Positions 21,095 through 31,468 of a DNA stretch of 64,000 nucleotides are shown here, in pieces; positions within the stretch are counted from its first letter, which is position 1, and every line of letters begins with the position of its first letter. The position numbers and the translations under genes are program-made. The notes below the pieces were generated by a model that saw nothing but the letters and a program-made list of their open reading frames with translations, had not been told where the DNA came from and ran no database searches. Source of the stretch: Citrobacter portucalensis. GTDB taxonomy: Bacteria; Pseudomonadota; Gammaproteobacteria; Enterobacterales; Enterobacteriaceae. The stretch is taken from the NCBI RefSeq assembly GCF_002042885.1, contig NZ_MVFY01000018.1, positions 1 to 64,000 of the forward strand, written 5' to 3'.

Positions 21095-22790
21095 CATTTC
21101 CCGGCAGGCATACGCCGACATGTTTGGCCCAACCACCGGCGATAAAGTGCGCCTGGCGGATACCGACCTGTGGATCGAGGTGGAACAAGACTTCACCACC
21201 TACGGCGAAGAGGTCAAATTCGGCGGCGGAAAAGTGATCCGCGACGGCATGGGCCAGGGACAAATGCGCGCCGATGCATGCGTGGATCTGGTGATCACCA
21301 ACGCGCTGATCGTCGATCACTGGGGGATCGTGAAAGCGGATATCGGCATCAAAAACGGCAGGATCTTCGCCATCGGCAAAGCAGGTAATCCCGATATTCA
21401 ACCCAATGTCACGATCCCGATAGGCGTAGGAACTGAAGTCATCGCTGGAGAAGGTAAGATCGTCACCGCGGGCGGCGTGGATACGCATATTCACTGGATT
21501 TGCCCACAGCAGGCGCAGGAGGCGCTGGTTTCTGGGGTGACGACGATGATCGGCGGCGGCACCGGTCCGGCCGCAGGAACCAACGCCACCACCTGCACAC
21601 CGGGCCCGTGGTATATCGCGCGCATGCTGCAGGCGGCAGATGCGTTGCCGGTTAACATCGGTTTACTGGGCAAAGGTAATGGCTCAAACCCTGACGCCCT
21701 ACGCGAGCAAATCAGCGCGGGCGCAATTGGCCTGAAAATCCATGAAGACTGGGGCGCCACGCCTGCCGCTATCGACTGCGCGCTGACCGTAGCCGACGAG
21801 ATGGACATCCAGGTCGCGCTGCATAGCGATACGCTCAACGAGTCCGGTTTCGTTGAAGATACGCTGGCGGCGATTGGCGATCGCACCATTCATACTTTTC
21901 ACACTGAAGGCGCGGGCGGCGGCCATGCGCCGGATATCATCACCGCCTGCGCGCATCCGAATATTCTGCCATCCTCCACTAACCCGACGCTGCCCTATAC
22001 CGTCAACACCATCGACGAGCATCTCGACATGCTGATGGTTTGCCACCACCTCGATCCGGATATCGCCGAAGACGTGGCCTTTGCCGAATCCCGCATTCGC
22101 CGGGAAACAATCGCTGCCGAAGATGTGCTGCATGACATTGGCGCGTTTTCCCTAACCTCGTCCGATTCACAGGCGATGGGGCGCGTGGGCGAAGTGATCC
22201 TGCGTACCTGGCAGGTGGCGCACCGCATGAAGGTTCAGCGTGGCCCGTTGGCAGAAGAAACCGGTGACAACGACAACCTGCGCGTTAAACGCTACGTCGC
22301 CAAATACACCATCAACCCGGCATTAACCCACGGTATCGCCCATGAAGTCGGCTCCGTTGAGCCTGGCAAACTGGCCGATCTGGTGCTGTGGTCGCCCGCC
22401 TTTTTTGGCGTAAAACCGGCGACGATCGTCAAGGGAGGGATGATTGCCTGCGCGCCAATGGGCGATATCAACGCCTCGATCCCCACCCCGCAGCCAGTGC
22501 ATTACCGCATGATGTTCGGCGCGCTTGGCGCAGCGCGGCACCACACCCGGCTGACCTTTATTTCGCAGGCCGCTGACGCGCAAAACATCCCGCAGCAGCT
22601 CAATCTGCAAAGCGCTATCGCCGTCGTCAAAGGCTGCCGGACGGTGAAAAAGGTCGACATGATCCACAACGGCCTGCAACCCAATATCACCGTCGATGCT
22701 CAGACTTACGAGGTGCGTATTGATGGCGAACTTATCACCAGCGAACCGGCAGATGTTTTGCCGATGGCGCAACGCTATTTTCTGTTTTGA
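21087..22790 (+). CDS. ureC: Urease alpha (catalytic) subunit
   Basis: The 567-residue protein carries the dinickel site. Ligands are visible in DTHIHW (His134/136), the carbamylated Lys217 in [17 protein letters not shown] (His246), [12 protein letters not shown] (His272) and the later Asp in [12 protein letters not shown]. The mobile-flap segment MVCHHLD is also present. It closely resembles the Klebsiella enzyme and appears intact. Confidence 0.98.
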   Translation: MSDISRQAYADMFGPTTGDKVRLADTDLWIEVEQDFTTYGEEVKFGGGKVIRDGMGQGQMRADACVDLVITNALIVDHWGIVKADIGIKNGRIFAIGKAGNPDIQPNVTIPIGVGTEVIAGEGKIVTAGGVDTHIHWICPQQAQEALVSGVTTMIGGGTGPAAGTNATTCTPGPWYIARMLQAADALPVNIGLLGKGNGSNPDALREQISAGAIGLKIHEDWGATPAAIDCALTVADEMDIQVALHSDTLNESGFVEDTLAAIGDRTIHTFHTEGAGGGHAPDIITACAHPNILPSSTNPTLPYTVNTIDEHLDMLMVCHHLDPDIAEDVAFAESRIRRETIAAEDVLHDIGAFSLTSSDSQAMGRVGEVILRTWQVAHRMKVQRGPLAEETGDNDNLRVKRYVAKYTINPALTHGIAHEVGSVEPGKLADLVLWSPAFFGVKPATIVKGGMIACAPMGDINASIPTPQPVHYRMMFGALGAARHHTRLTFISQAADAQNIPQQLNLQSAIAVVKGCRTVKKVDMIHNGLQPNITVDAQTYEVRIDGELITSEPADVLPMAQRYFLF

Positions 22791-22799
22791 GGAGTAACG

Positions 22800-23258
22800 A
22801 TGATCTATCTGACCCAACGCCTTGACCACGCTCACCGCGTTACTGCAAGCGTCACGCTGCCCATTGATGTCCGGGTAAAAAGTCGCGCCAGGGTAGCACT
22901 GAACGACGGTCGCGAAGCCGGGCTAATGCTACCGCGTGGTTTGCTGCTGCGCGGTGGCGATCTGCTAAGTACCGAAGATGGCAGCGAAGTGATCGAAGTG
23001 ATCGCCGCACCGGAGTCGGTTTCCGTGGTGCGCTGCACCGATCCTTTCCTGCTCGCCAAAGCCTGTTATCACCTCGGTAATCGCCACGTTCCGCTGCAAA
23101 TCCTGCCTGATGAACTGCGTTACCATCACGATCATGTGCTGGACGACATGCTGCGCCAGTTCAACCTTGAGGTGACGTTCGCCCAGTTGCCGTTTGAACC
23201 TGAAGCAGGCGCTTATGCCAGTGAATCACACGGGCATCACCATGGTCATGCGCACTGA
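22800..23258 (+). CDS. ureE: Urease nickel metallochaperone UreE
   Basis: The 152-residue protein has the UreE N-terminal domain, [13 protein letters not shown] and [12 protein letters not shown] (metal-site His near residue 96). Its C-terminal His-rich tail [11 protein letters not shown] is the nickel-binding end also found in Klebsiella. Its stop overlaps the ureF start by one base. Confidence 0.97.
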   Translation: MIYLTQRLDHAHRVTASVTLPIDVRVKSRARVALNDGREAGLMLPRGLLLRGGDLLSTEDGSEVIEVIAAPESVSVVRCTDPFLLAKACYHLGNRHVPLQILPDELRYHHDHVLDDMLRQFNLEVTFAQLPFEPEAGAYASESHGHHHGHAH

Positions 23259-23929
23259 TGCATAACAGCCAACAGCTACGTCTGATGCAGCTCGCCAGCA
23301 GCGCGCTCCCGGTAGGGTCATTTACCTGGTCCCAGGGTCTGGAGTGGGCGGTGGAAATCGGCTGGGTGAAAAGCGTCGATGACTTCTCTGCCTGGCAAAT
23401 CCAGCAGATGGAGCAGAACTTTTTTACCGTTGACCTACCGCTGCTGGCGAGACTGTATCGCGCCTGCGAGCAGGACGATCTCGACGCAGCACGCCGCTGG
23501 AGCGCTTACCTGCTGGCCTGTCGCGAAACCCGCGAACTGCGGGATGAAGAACGTAGTCGGGGGGCGGCATTTACGCGGCTGGTCACCGACTGGGAGTCGG
23601 ATTGCTCGCGAGAATGGCGCACCCTCTTTGTCGACAGCCAACTCTGCGGCATGGCCTGGCTGGGCGTGCGCTGGAAAATTCCACTGACGGAGCTGGCGTT
23701 AAGCCTCGGCTACAGCTGGATTGAGAGCGCTGTCATGGCTGGCGTCAAGCTGGTTCCTTTTGGACAACAGGCGGCCCAGCGTTTGATTATTGCGCTCTGC
23801 GATCGCTATGCGCAGGGTTTGGCACAGGCGCTGACGTGTCCTGACACCAGCCTCGGCTCCGCAACGCCGTTGGCCGCTATCGCGTCTGCCCGGCATGAAA
23901 CCCAATATTCCCGATTATTCCGCTCCTGA
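23258..23929 (+). CDS. ureF: Urease accessory protein UreF
   Basis: The 223-residue alpha-helical protein has the family start [25 protein letters not shown]. It gates GTP hydrolysis by UreG within the UreDFG activation complex. It is coupled to ureE by overlap and followed by ureG after 9 bases. Confidence 0.95.
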   Translation: MHNSQQLRLMQLASSALPVGSFTWSQGLEWAVEIGWVKSVDDFSAWQIQQMEQNFFTVDLPLLARLYRACEQDDLDAARRWSAYLLACRETRELRDEERSRGAAFTRLVTDWESDCSREWRTLFVDSQLCGMAWLGVRWKIPLTELALSLGYSWIESAVMAGVKLVPFGQQAAQRLIIALCDRYAQGLAQALTCPDTSLGSATPLAAIASARHETQYSRLFRS

Positions 23930-23938
23930 GGAGAAAAA

Positions 23939-24556
23939 ATGAGTAACTACAAGCATCCCCTGCGTGTGGGCGTTGGCGGCCCGGTCGGCTCGGGCAAAAC
24001 GGCGCTGCTGGAAGTGTTATGCAAAGCCATGCGCAGCAGCTATCAGTTGGCGGTGGTGACCAACGATATCTACACCAAAGAAGATCAGCGCATTCTCACC
24101 GAGGCGGGCGCACTGGAGCCAGAGAGGATCGTCGGCGTGGAAACCGGTGGCTGCCCGCATACCGCCATCCGCGAAGATGCGTCGATGAATCTGGCCGCCG
24201 TAGAAGCGCTGAGCGAGAAATTCGGCAATCTGGATCTGATTTTTGTGGAAAGCGGCGGTGATAACCTGAGCGCCACCTTCAGCCCGGAACTCGCGGATCT
24301 GACAATCTATGTGATCGATGTTGCCGAAGGCGAGAAGATCCCGCGTAAAGGTGGTCCAGGGATCACCAAATCCGATTTTCTGGTGATCAATAAAACCGAT
24401 CTGGCCCCTTACGTCGGCGCATCGCTGGAGGTGATGGAGCGCGATACCTTGCGCATGCGCGGCGAACATCCATGGACGTTTAGTAATTTAAAATCTGGAG
24501 AAGGCCTGGAAAAAATTATCGCGTTTCTGGAAGAGAAAGGAATGTTGCGGATGTAG
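23939..24556 (+). CDS. ureG: Urease accessory GTPase UreG
   Basis: The 205-residue SIMIBI GTPase has a P-loop [13 protein letters not shown] (about 13-25), the switch region EDQRIL, the metal-binding CPH motif in [13 protein letters not shown] and the guanine-specificity motif NKTD (about 152). It supplies nickel with GTP hydrolysis. It is the last gene of the cluster; no nickel permease or ureR regulator is seen. Confidence 0.97.
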   Translation: MSNYKHPLRVGVGGPVGSGKTALLEVLCKAMRSSYQLAVVTNDIYTKEDQRILTEAGALEPERIVGVETGGCPHTAIREDASMNLAAVEALSEKFGNLDLIFVESGGDNLSATFSPELADLTIYVIDVAEGEKIPRKGGPGITKSDFLVINKTDLAPYVGASLEVMERDTLRMRGEHPWTFSNLKSGEGLEKIIAFLEEKGMLRM

Positions 24557-24565
24557 TGAGAGCTA

Positions 24566-24637
24566 TCGCCGGGCGGCGGATTCGCCTGACCCGGCCTACG
24601 GTTTTGTAAGCCCGGTAAACGCAGCGCCACCGGGCAA
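24566..24637. repeat. REP-like palindromes between ureG and tsaD
   Basis: The elements CGCCGGGCGGCGG...GACCCGGCCTACG and GTAAGCCCGGTAAACGCAGCGCCACCGGGC are REP variants in inverted orientation between two convergent genes. Confidence 0.8.
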
Positions 24638-24643
24638 AAAAAC

Positions 24644-25657
24644 TTATGCTGCCGGTAATTCCGCCAGCGGCCAGCGTGGGCGCACGGTCACGCCAAGATC
24701 CGCCGTTGCACCCGCTTTAAAGCGCACCATGCCCGCGTAGGCGATCATCGCCCCGTTATCGGTACAAAATTCCGGACGCGCGTAAAACACTTCGCCACGA
24801 CGTTTTTGCATCATCTCGGCCAGTTTTGCGCGCAGCGTACGGTTCGCACTCACGCCCCCCGCCATCACCAGACGTTTAAAACCGGTTTGATCCAGCGCGC
24901 GTTTGCACTTGATCATCAGCGTATCAACTACCGCGTCTTCAAACGCACGGGCGATATCAGCGCGGGTCTGATCGTCATTTTCGTTATTACGAATGGTATT
25001 CGCAGCGAAGGTTTTCAGACCTGAGAAGCTGAAATCCAGCCCCGGACGGTCAGTCATCGGACGCGGGAAGACAAAACGTTTTTCAACGCCTTGCGAAGCC
25101 AGCTTTGACAGCATTGGGCCGCCAGGATAATCCAGCCCCAGCAGCTTGGCGGTTTTGTCGAACGCTTCTCCAGCGGCATCATCAATCGATTCGCCGAGTA
25201 ATTCATACTGACCGATACCGGTGACGCTGATCAGCTGCGTGTGACCGCCGGAAACCAGCAGCGCGACGAACGGGAACGCAGGGGGATTATCTTCCAGCAT
25301 TGGCGCCAGCAGATGCCCTTCCATGTGGTGCACAGGAATTGCCGGTACGCCCCAGGCGAACGCCAGCGAACGTCCTACGGTTGCGCCAACCAGCAGCGCA
25401 CCAACCAGACCAGGACCTGCGGTATACGCCACCGCATCGATCTCTTTTGCCGTCAGTCCCGCTTCTTTCAGCGCGGCCTGGATCAACGGTACGGTTTTAC
25501 GTACGTGATCGCGCGAGGCCAGTTCAGGCACTACGCCGCCGTAGTCAGCATGTAATTTCACCTGACTATACAATTGGTTGGCTAAAAGACCTTTTTCATC
25601 GTCGTAAATGGCGATGCCGGTTTCATCGCAGGATGTTTCAATACCCAGTACACGCAT
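24644..25657 (-). CDS. tsaD: tRNA threonylcarbamoyladenosine synthase subunit TsaD
   Basis: The 337-residue Kae1/TsaD ATPase transfers threonylcarbamoyl to A37 of ANN-decoding tRNAs, working with TsaB, TsaE and TsaC. It starts [19 protein letters not shown] and has the metal-binding pair in [11 protein letters not shown] (about 110-118), plus the family stretches LVSGGHTQL and VMAGGVSAN. It is divergent from rpsU, the standard E. coli arrangement. Confidence 0.98.
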   Translation of the reverse strand: MRVLGIETSCDETGIAIYDDEKGLLANQLYSQVKLHADYGGVVPELASRDHVRKTVPLIQAALKEAGLTAKEIDAVAYTAGPGLVGALLVGATVGRSLAFAWGVPAIPVHHMEGHLLAPMLEDNPPAFPFVALLVSGGHTQLISVTGIGQYELLGESIDDAAGEAFDKTAKLLGLDYPGGPMLSKLASQGVEKRFVFPRPMTDRPGLDFSFSGLKTFAANTIRNNENDDQTRADIARAFEDAVVDTLMIKCKRALDQTGFKRLVMAGGVSANRTLRAKLAEMMQKRRGEVFYARPEFCTDNGAMIAYAGMVRFKAGATADLGVTVRPRWPLAELPAA

Positions 25658-25793
25658 GACTTGTTTTACCTCGCTCTATTACCGCGCAGTGTAGGACCAA
25701 TGCGGGTTGATGTAAAACTTTGTTCGCCCCAGGAGTTTCGCTCGTGTATACTCCTTGTCCTTATAAAAGTCCCTTTCAAAATCGCGTCGGTGC

Positions 25794-25823
25794 TTTACAA
25801 AGCAGCAGCAATTGCAGTAAAAT
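25794..25823 (+). promoter_or_regulatory. Probable sigma70 promoter of the rpsU-dnaG-rpoD operon
   Basis: TTTACA and TAAAAT are separated by 18 bases, about 70 bases before the rpsU ATG. Position and elements agree with a main promoter of the macromolecular synthesis operon. A TATACT further upstream (about 25748) may be part of another. Confidence 0.6.
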
Positions 25824-25854
25824 TCCGCACCATTTTGAAATAAGCTGGCGTTGA

Positions 25855-26109
<255 letters not shown>

Positions 26110-26156
26110 TCCATTGAGAGCCAAAGCTCTCAATTCAGACTGAGTTGTAGTTGTAA

Positions 26157-26192
26157 GGCCGTGCTTCCGGAAGGAATGCGCGGCTTATTTTC
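26157..26192 (+). terminator. Partial terminator between rpsU and dnaG
   Basis: The hairpin GCCGTGC-ttccggaaggaa-TGCGCGGC is followed by TTATTTT. It matches the position of the E. coli internal terminator that lowers dnaG expression. Another perfect inverted repeat, ATTGAGAGC-caaa-GCTCTCAAT, lies just after the rpsU stop at 26113-26134. Confidence 0.7.
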
Positions 26193-26208
26193 GTTTATAC
26201 ACGTCATC

Positions 26209-26312
26209 ATTCAAGCTGCCTCAGTGTTGGCTGCAGTCGCTCACCCCAGTCACGTACTGCTGTACGCTCCTGAGGATTCGCTTCCTTGCCGCCTTGATGC
26301 ATCCTGAATGAT
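26209..26312. repeat. ERIC-type repeat between rpsU and dnaG
   Basis: The segment contains TCAAGCTGCCTC, CAGTCGCTCACCCCAGTCAC, the inner palindrome GTACTGCTGTACGCTCCTG, GGATTCGCTTCCTTGCCGCC and a closing CTGAATGATTTT. These are landmarks of the enterobacterial repetitive intergenic consensus. Placed here it becomes part of the rpsU-dnaG transcript. Confidence 0.75.
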
Positions 26313-26346
26313 TTTGTGTATATGAGTCATCAAAAAACAGGGGCTT

Positions 26347-28092
26347 ATGGCTGGACGAATTCCTCGCGTTTTTATCAATGACCTGCTGGCAAGAACCGAC
26401 ATCGTCGATCTCATCGACGCGCGGGTAAAGCTGAAAAAGCAGGGCAAAAATTATCACGCGTGCTGTCCGTTCCATAACGAAAAGACCCCCTCTTTCACCG
26501 TAAACGGTGAAAAACAGTTTTATCACTGCTTTGGGTGTGGCGCGCATGGCAACGCCGTCGACTTTCTCATGAACTACGACAAGCTCGAGTTTGTGGAAAC
26601 CGTCGAAGAACTGGCCGCAATGCACAACCTCGAAGTGCCCTATGAAGCAGGCAGTGGCCCCAGTCAGATAGAGCGCCATCAACGGCAAAGCCTTTATCAA
26701 TTGATGGACGGCCTGAACACTTTTTATCAACAGTCTTTGATGCAGCCCGCCGCTACCCCTGCGCGCCAGTACCTGGAAAAGCGAGGATTAAGTAGCGACG
26801 TTATCACCCGTTTTGCTATTGGTTTTGCGCCCCCCGGCTGGGACAACGTCCTGAAACGGTTTGGCGGCAATGCTGAGAATCGCAAATCGCTGGTCGATGC
26901 GGGGATGTTGGTCACCAACGATCAGGGACGCAGTTACGATCGCTTCCGCGAACGGGTGATGTTCCCCATTCGCGACAAACGTGGTCGGGTCATTGGTTTT
27001 GGTGGACGCGTGCTGGGCGATGCCCTGCCGAAATATCTGAACTCCCCGGAAACCGATATTTTCCATAAAGGTCGCCAGCTGTATGGCCTTTATGAAGCCC
27101 AGCAGGATAACGCCGATCCACAGCGCCTGTTAGTGGTAGAAGGCTATATGGATGTGGTGGCGCTGGCGCAATACGGCATTAACTACGCCGTGGCATCCCT
27201 AGGGACGTCAACTACTGCCGATCACATCCAACTGTTGTTCCGCGCGACGAACAACGTAATTTGCTGTTACGACGGCGACCGAGCAGGACGTGACGCAGCA
27301 TGGCGCGCGCTGGAAACCGCACTGCCCTATATGACAGACGGACGCCAGCTACGCTTCATGTTTTTACCTGACGGCGAAGACCCCGATACGCTGGTGCGTA
27401 AAGAAGGGAAAGAGGCCTTTGAAGCCCGGATGGAGCAGGCGCTGCCGCTCTCCGCGTTTTTATTTAACAGCCTGCTGCCGCAGGTGGATTTGAGTACCCC
27501 GGACGGACGCGCACAGCTCAGTACGCTGGCATTACCGCTGATTACTCAGGTACCAGGCGAAACGTTGCGCATTTACTTGCGACAGGAGTTGGGGAACAAG
27601 CTCGGCATTCTGGATGACAGCCAGCTTGAACGTTTAATGCCTAAACTGGCAGAAAATGGGGCTTCCCGCCCTGTTCCACAGCTAAAACGTACGACCATGC
27701 GTATACTTATAGGGTTGCTGGTACAGAACCCGGGCCTCGCCCCGCTGGTTCCACCGTTAGGCGCACTGGATAGTAATAAGCTGCCTGGACTTGGCTTATT
27801 CAGAGAACTGGTCAACACTTGTCTGGCTCAGCCAGGTCTGACCACCGGGCAACTTTTAGAACACTACCGTGGCACAAATGATGCTGCGACCCTTGAAAAA
27901 CTGTCGATGTGGGACGATATAGCAGATAAAGATATCGCGGAAAAAACCTTCACCGACTCACTCAACCATATGTTTGATTCGATGCTTGAACTGCGCCAGG
28001 AAGAGTTGATAGCTCGTGAGCGCACACACGGTTTAAGCAGCGAAGAACGCCGGGAACTCTGGACACTGAACCAGGAACTGGCCAAGAAATAA
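26347..28092 (+). CDS. dnaG: DNA primase
   Basis: The 581-residue primase has the CHC2 zinc finger (CCPFHNEKTPSF ... FYHCFGCGAHGN, about residues 39-67), the TOPRIM catalytic core (VVEGYMDVVAL about 265-275, CCYDGDRAGRDAA about 305-317) and the C-terminal DnaB-binding domain. Length and motifs match E. coli DnaG. It is the second gene of the macromolecular synthesis operon. Confidence 0.98.
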   Translation: MAGRIPRVFINDLLARTDIVDLIDARVKLKKQGKNYHACCPFHNEKTPSFTVNGEKQFYHCFGCGAHGNAVDFLMNYDKLEFVETVEELAAMHNLEVPYEAGSGPSQIERHQRQSLYQLMDGLNTFYQQSLMQPAATPARQYLEKRGLSSDVITRFAIGFAPPGWDNVLKRFGGNAENRKSLVDAGMLVTNDQGRSYDRFRERVMFPIRDKRGRVIGFGGRVLGDALPKYLNSPETDIFHKGRQLYGLYEAQQDNADPQRLLVVEGYMDVVALAQYGINYAVASLGTSTTADHIQLLFRATNNVICCYDGDRAGRDAAWRALETALPYMTDGRQLRFMFLPDGEDPDTLVRKEGKEAFEARMEQALPLSAFLFNSLLPQVDLSTPDGRAQLSTLALPLITQVPGETLRIYLRQELGNKLGILDDSQLERLMPKLAENGASRPVPQLKRTTMRILIGLLVQNPGLAPLVPPLGALDSNKLPGLGLFRELVNTCLAQPGLTTGQLLEHYRGTNDAATLEKLSMWDDIADKDIAEKTFTDSLNHMFDSMLELRQEELIARERTHGLSSEERRELWTLNQELAKK

Positions 28093-28451
28093 GAGAAAGA
28101 CAAAACAAAGACAAAATCATTCGCGTTGTATCAAGGCAGCAAGTGAACGAACGCCTGGGAGTGTACATAAGTACATGACCAGGATGACAAATCCGCCGGG
28201 AGCGGATTTGAACGCTGCTTGCGGCGGCCCCGTAAGGGGCGAGGCTCAGGATGAGCCGAGTAACGAACACAGCTAACGCAGAGACAACGTGAAAGATGAA
28301 GTATTTAACGGCTTAACTGCCGAATATCGATCGGGAAGCCCCCGACAGCCGCACGGAGAGGCAGCGGCAAAATATAAGTATGCCCTCGTTTTGCCGTTGG
28401 CGGTTTTACCGCCCAACACCAATCAAACGAATTAAGTGTGGATACCGTCTT
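28093..28451 (+). other. dnaG-rpoD intergenic region with a palindromic repeat
   Basis: No gene is visible in these 359 bases. From about 28125 to 28275 lies a GC-rich region with several stems (CAAATCCGC-cgggaGCGGATTTG, GGCCCCGTAAGGGGC, GGCTCAGGATGAGCC). It resembles an enterobacterial interspersed palindromic element, also known near ribosomal RNA genes. It would shape the mRNA between the two essential genes. Confidence 0.55.
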
Positions 28452-30299
28452 ATGGAGCAAAACCCGCAGTCACAGCTGAAGCTTCTTGTCCAACGTGGTA
28501 AGGAGCAAGGCTATCTGACCTATGCCGAGGTCAATGACCATCTGCCGGAAGATATCGTCGATTCAGATCAAATCGAAGACATCATCCAAATGATCAATGA
28601 CATGGGTATTCAGGTGATGGAAGAAGCACCTGATGCCGATGATCTGCTGCTTGCTGAAACCTCCAACAGCACCGATGAAGACGCGGAAGAAGCGGCTGCC
28701 CAGGTTCTGTCCAGCGTTGAGTCCGAAATCGGTCGTACGACTGACCCGGTCCGCATGTACATGCGTGAAATGGGTACCGTTGAACTGTTAACCCGCGAAG
28801 GCGAAATCGACATCGCTAAACGCATCGAAGACGGGATTAACCAGGTTCAATGCTCCGTTGCCGAATACCCGGAAGCTATCACCTACCTGCTTGAGCAGTA
28901 CGATCGCGTAGAAGCTGAAGAAGCACGTCTTTCCGATCTGATCACTGGCTTTGTCGATCCAAACGCGGAAGAAGACATGGCGCCAACGGCGACCCACGTC
29001 GGTTCTGAACTCTCTCAGGAAGAGATGGATGACGATGAAGACGAAGATGAAGAAGATGGCGACGACGACAGCAGCGATGATGACAACAGCATCGACCCTG
29101 AGTTAGCGCGTGAAAAATTCGGTGAACTGCGTACTCAGTACGAAATCACTCGCGACACCATCAAAGCGAAAGGCCGCAGCCATGCTGCCGCGCAGGAAGA
29201 AATTCAGAAGCTGTCCGAAGTGTTCAAACAGTTCCGCCTGGTGCCGAAGCAGTTCGACTACCTGGTAAACAGCATGCGCGTCATGATGGACCGCGTGCGT
29301 ACTCAGGAACGTCTGATCATGAAGCTCTGCGTTGAGCAGTGCAAAATGCCGAAGAAAAACTTCATCACCCTGTTCACTGGCAACGAAACCAGTGAAACCT
29401 GGTTCAACGCGGCAATCGCGATGAACAAACCGTGGTCTGAAAAACTGCACGACGTTGCAGATGACGTTCACCGCGGCCTGCAGAAACTGCAGCAGATTGA
29501 AGAAGAAACCGGCCTGACCATCGAGCAGGTTAAAGATATCAACCGTCGCATGTCCATCGGTGAAGCGAAAGCCCGCCGTGCGAAAAAAGAGATGGTTGAA
29601 GCGAACTTACGTCTGGTTATCTCTATCGCTAAAAAATACACCAACCGTGGCTTGCAGTTCCTGGATCTGATTCAGGAAGGTAACATCGGTCTGATGAAAG
29701 CGGTTGATAAGTTTGAATACCGTCGTGGTTACAAGTTCTCCACCTATGCAACCTGGTGGATCCGTCAGGCGATCACCCGTTCGATCGCGGATCAGGCGCG
29801 TACCATCCGTATCCCGGTACATATGATTGAGACTATCAACAAGCTCAACCGTATCTCCCGTCAGATGCTGCAAGAGATGGGCCGCGAGCCGACGCCAGAA
29901 GAACTGGCTGAGCGCATGCTGATGCCGGAAGACAAGATCCGTAAAGTGCTGAAGATCGCTAAAGAGCCTATCTCCATGGAAACGCCGATCGGCGACGATG
30001 AAGATTCGCATCTGGGTGATTTCATCGAGGATACCACCCTCGAGCTGCCGCTGGACTCTGCGACCACCGAGAGCCTGCGTGCCGCAACGCACGACGTTCT
30101 GGCTGGTCTGACCGCCCGTGAAGCGAAAGTTCTGCGTATGCGTTTCGGTATCGATATGAACACCGACCACACGCTGGAAGAAGTGGGTAAACAGTTCGAC
30201 GTTACCCGCGAACGTATCCGTCAGATCGAAGCGAAGGCGCTGCGTAAACTGCGCCACCCGAGCCGCTCTGAAGTACTGCGTAGCTTCCTCGACGATTAA
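28452..30299 (+). CDS. rpoD: RNA polymerase primary sigma factor sigma-70
   Basis: The 615-residue product starts [19 protein letters not shown]. It shows region 1.1, the very acidic stretch near residues 190-215 ([18 protein letters not shown]) in the non-conserved domain, region 2 ([35 protein letters not shown]) and region 4 with the -35-binding HTH ([20 protein letters not shown]). The start at 28452 follows E. coli; the in-frame extension to 28380 is untranslated leader. It ends before a strong terminator. Confidence 0.99.
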   Translation: MEQNPQSQLKLLVQRGKEQGYLTYAEVNDHLPEDIVDSDQIEDIIQMINDMGIQVMEEAPDADDLLLAETSNSTDEDAEEAAAQVLSSVESEIGRTTDPVRMYMREMGTVELLTREGEIDIAKRIEDGINQVQCSVAEYPEAITYLLEQYDRVEAEEARLSDLITGFVDPNAEEDMAPTATHVGSELSQEEMDDDEDEDEEDGDDDSSDDDNSIDPELAREKFGELRTQYEITRDTIKAKGRSHAAAQEEIQKLSEVFKQFRLVPKQFDYLVNSMRVMMDRVRTQERLIMKLCVEQCKMPKKNFITLFTGNETSETWFNAAIAMNKPWSEKLHDVADDVHRGLQKLQQIEEETGLTIEQVKDINRRMSIGEAKARRAKKEMVEANLRLVISIAKKYTNRGLQFLDLIQEGNIGLMKAVDKFEYRRGYKFSTYATWWIRQAITRSIADQARTIRIPVHMIETINKLNRISRQMLQEMGREPTPEELAERMLMPEDKIRKVLKIAKEPISMETPIGDDEDSHLGDFIEDTTLELPLDSATTESLRAATHDVLAGLTAREAKVLRMRFGIDMNTDHTLEEVGKQFDVTRERIRQIEAKALRKLRHPSRSEVLRSFLDD

Positions 30300-30316
30300 T
30301 CTCGCCGTATAAGTTC

Positions 30317-30346
30317 AAACGCCACCGCAAGGTGGCGTTTTTCTTT
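30317..30346. terminator. Terminator between rpoD and mug
   Basis: AACGCCACC-gcaa-GGTGGCGTT followed by TTTCTTT is an intrinsic terminator. Its A-rich left arm may also help to end the convergent mug transcript. Confidence 0.88.
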
Positions 30347-30851
30347 ACATCCCGCGCATGACCAGCGCATAATCCAACTCGCGATACGCCTCCACCAGCT
30401 TATCCAGTGTAATCCGGCTCAATCCGCTGGGATTCGGCAATACCCAAATCTGCGTCGCGCCAATGGTCAGCGTCTGTTTTCCCCACTGCGCCCCACGCTG
30501 GCTAAGCCCCTGCTCAAATGCCTGTTTCCCAAGGATAGCGAGCGCGGCTGGCTGATACTCTTCTATTTTCTCAATAAGCAGACGACCGCCGCTACGCATC
30601 TCTTGTAGCTTCACTTCATTGGCTTGTACCGTTGGTCTGTCGACAAACTTAGTCACGCCGCAGCGGAATTCCAGCAGGTGCTGTGCCTCTTCAGGTTTAA
30701 GCTGGCGATCGGTAAATCCCGCCTGATGGATAACCTTCCAGAAGCGATTAGCGGGGTGCGCAAAGGGGAATCCTGTACCTGCGGAAGAAAGCCCCGGATT
30801 GATGCCGCAAAACACCACCCGCAGCTCCGGTGCCAGTATGTCCTTAACCAT
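30345..30851 (-). CDS. mug: G/U mismatch-specific DNA glycosylase
   Basis: The 168-residue enzyme removes uracil and ethenocytosine from mispairs in double-stranded DNA. It has the [23 protein letters not shown] motif (catalytic Asn near residue 18) and the wedge region NPSGLSR (about 140). The start at 30851 ([14 protein letters not shown]) follows E. coli Mug; in-frame codons to 30947 lack similarity. Confidence 0.96.
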   Translation of the reverse strand: MVKDILAPELRVVFCGINPGLSSAGTGFPFAHPANRFWKVIHQAGFTDRQLKPEEAQHLLEFRCGVTKFVDRPTVQANEVKLQEMRSGGRLLIEKIEEYQPAALAILGKQAFEQGLSQRGAQWGKQTLTIGATQIWVLPNPSGLSRITLDKLVEAYRELDYALVMRGM

Positions 30852-30976
30852 AATTACTCCGAATAATACATCAGAGGAACCAGTATAACGGACTGAAAAT
30901 ACATTGTTTATAAAAACAGCATCCGTACTCTTATGTCTGGATTGCAACGCGGAGTTACTTTATAATCCACCGCCAC

Positions 30977-31052
30977 GGCCCCTTAGCTCAGTGGTTAGAG
31001 CAGGCGACTCATAATCGCTTGGTCGCTGGTTCAAGTCCAGCAGGGGCCACCA
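30977..31052 (+). tRNA. ileX: tRNA-Ile2 (anticodon CAT, read after lysidine modification)
   Basis: A complete 76-base cloverleaf is seen: acceptor GGCCCCT/AGGGGCC, D arm GCTC-agtggtta-GAGC, anticodon stem GGCGA/TCGCT with loop CTCATAA, T arm GCTGG-ttcaagt-CCAGC, and encoded CCA. It matches E. coli ileX next to mug. The CAT anticodon with this body is the isoleucine minor tRNA reading AUA after TilS action, not methionine. Its 3' half is the phage attachment site and stays intact at this end of the prophage. Confidence 0.95.
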
Positions 31053-31055
31053 AAT
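31007..31055 (+). repeat. Left attachment-site direct repeat, within the tRNA-Ile2 gene
   Basis: These 49 bases cover the anticodon loop to the tRNA 3' end plus three bases, and recur exactly at 63172-63220. The base before and the base after the repeat differ between the copies, fixing its limits. Confidence 0.95.
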
Positions 31056-31080
31056 TTTAGCTTTATAATCATATAATTAA

Positions 31081-31104
31081 GCCACTCTAGCGAGTGGCTT
31101 TTTT
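31081..31104. terminator. Terminator downstream of the tRNA gene, inside the prophage end
   Basis: The stem GCCACTC-tagc-GAGTGGC followed by a run of T can end the tRNA transcript. It is supplied by the phage side of the junction. Confidence 0.8.
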
Positions 31105-31121
31105 GTTATCTTGTTTTCGAG

Positions 31122-31139
31122 TGGCGATGAAATGGCGGT
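31122..31139 (+). repeat. 18-bp repeat near the left end, candidate integrase arm site
   Basis: TGGCGATGAAATGGCGGT occurs here and again at 63058-63075, about 70-100 bases inside each attachment repeat. Direct orientation near both ends suits arm-type binding sites of a P2-type integrase; this is an inference. Confidence 0.6.
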
Positions 31140-31170
31140 GGATTTTTTACCACCACTTTCATGAGCACAT

Positions 31171-31195
31171 AAAAAAACCCGCGCGCGGCGGGTCT
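31171..31195 (-). terminator. Terminator of the late tail operon after ogr
   Basis: On the minus strand ACCCGC-cgcgc-GCGGGT is followed by a run of seven T. It lies 15 bases beyond the ogr stop and would end the FI-to-ogr transcript. Confidence 0.85.
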
Positions 31196-31209
31196 TTAAA
31201 GAAAATTTA

Positions 31210-31428
31210 TCAGAGCCACAATGGCCGCTGACCACTCACCGACGGGTGAGGTGGCGCCGGAATTATTGTTCCCGGTGTAACGATAAAACGTTCTACAGAC
31301 TCCATCGTTACGAATGTGCAACTGCAATTAATATTCGTACATTGATGATAACGCTCTTTAGTATTCTCGCTAAGATAGCGACTGGTACGAGCATGCGCTG
31401 CATGCTGGCATTTTGGACAATGGAACAT
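31210..31428 (-). CDS. ogr: Ogr/Delta-family zinc-finger activator of late transcription
   Basis: The 72-residue product is a close relative of P2 Ogr. A C4 zinc site (MFHCPKCQHA ... QCTNINCSCTF) is followed by a basic C-terminal part. It binds upstream of late promoters and contacts the RNA polymerase alpha subunit. The start at 31428 matches the P2 length. It is the last gene of the tail operon, just inside the prophage end as in P2. Confidence 0.94.
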   Translation of the reverse strand: MFHCPKCQHAAHARTSRYLSENTKERYHQCTNINCSCTFVTMESVERFIVTPGTIIPAPPHPSVSGQRPLWL

Positions 31429-31468
31429 GCCACCCCCCACGCACTCACAAAAAGTGAATTAATAATAC

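Noticed and set aside
29103-30257. Long antisense frames opposite rpoD
   Set aside because: They overlap a fully conserved essential gene and have no family features or start signals; they arise from its codon bias.
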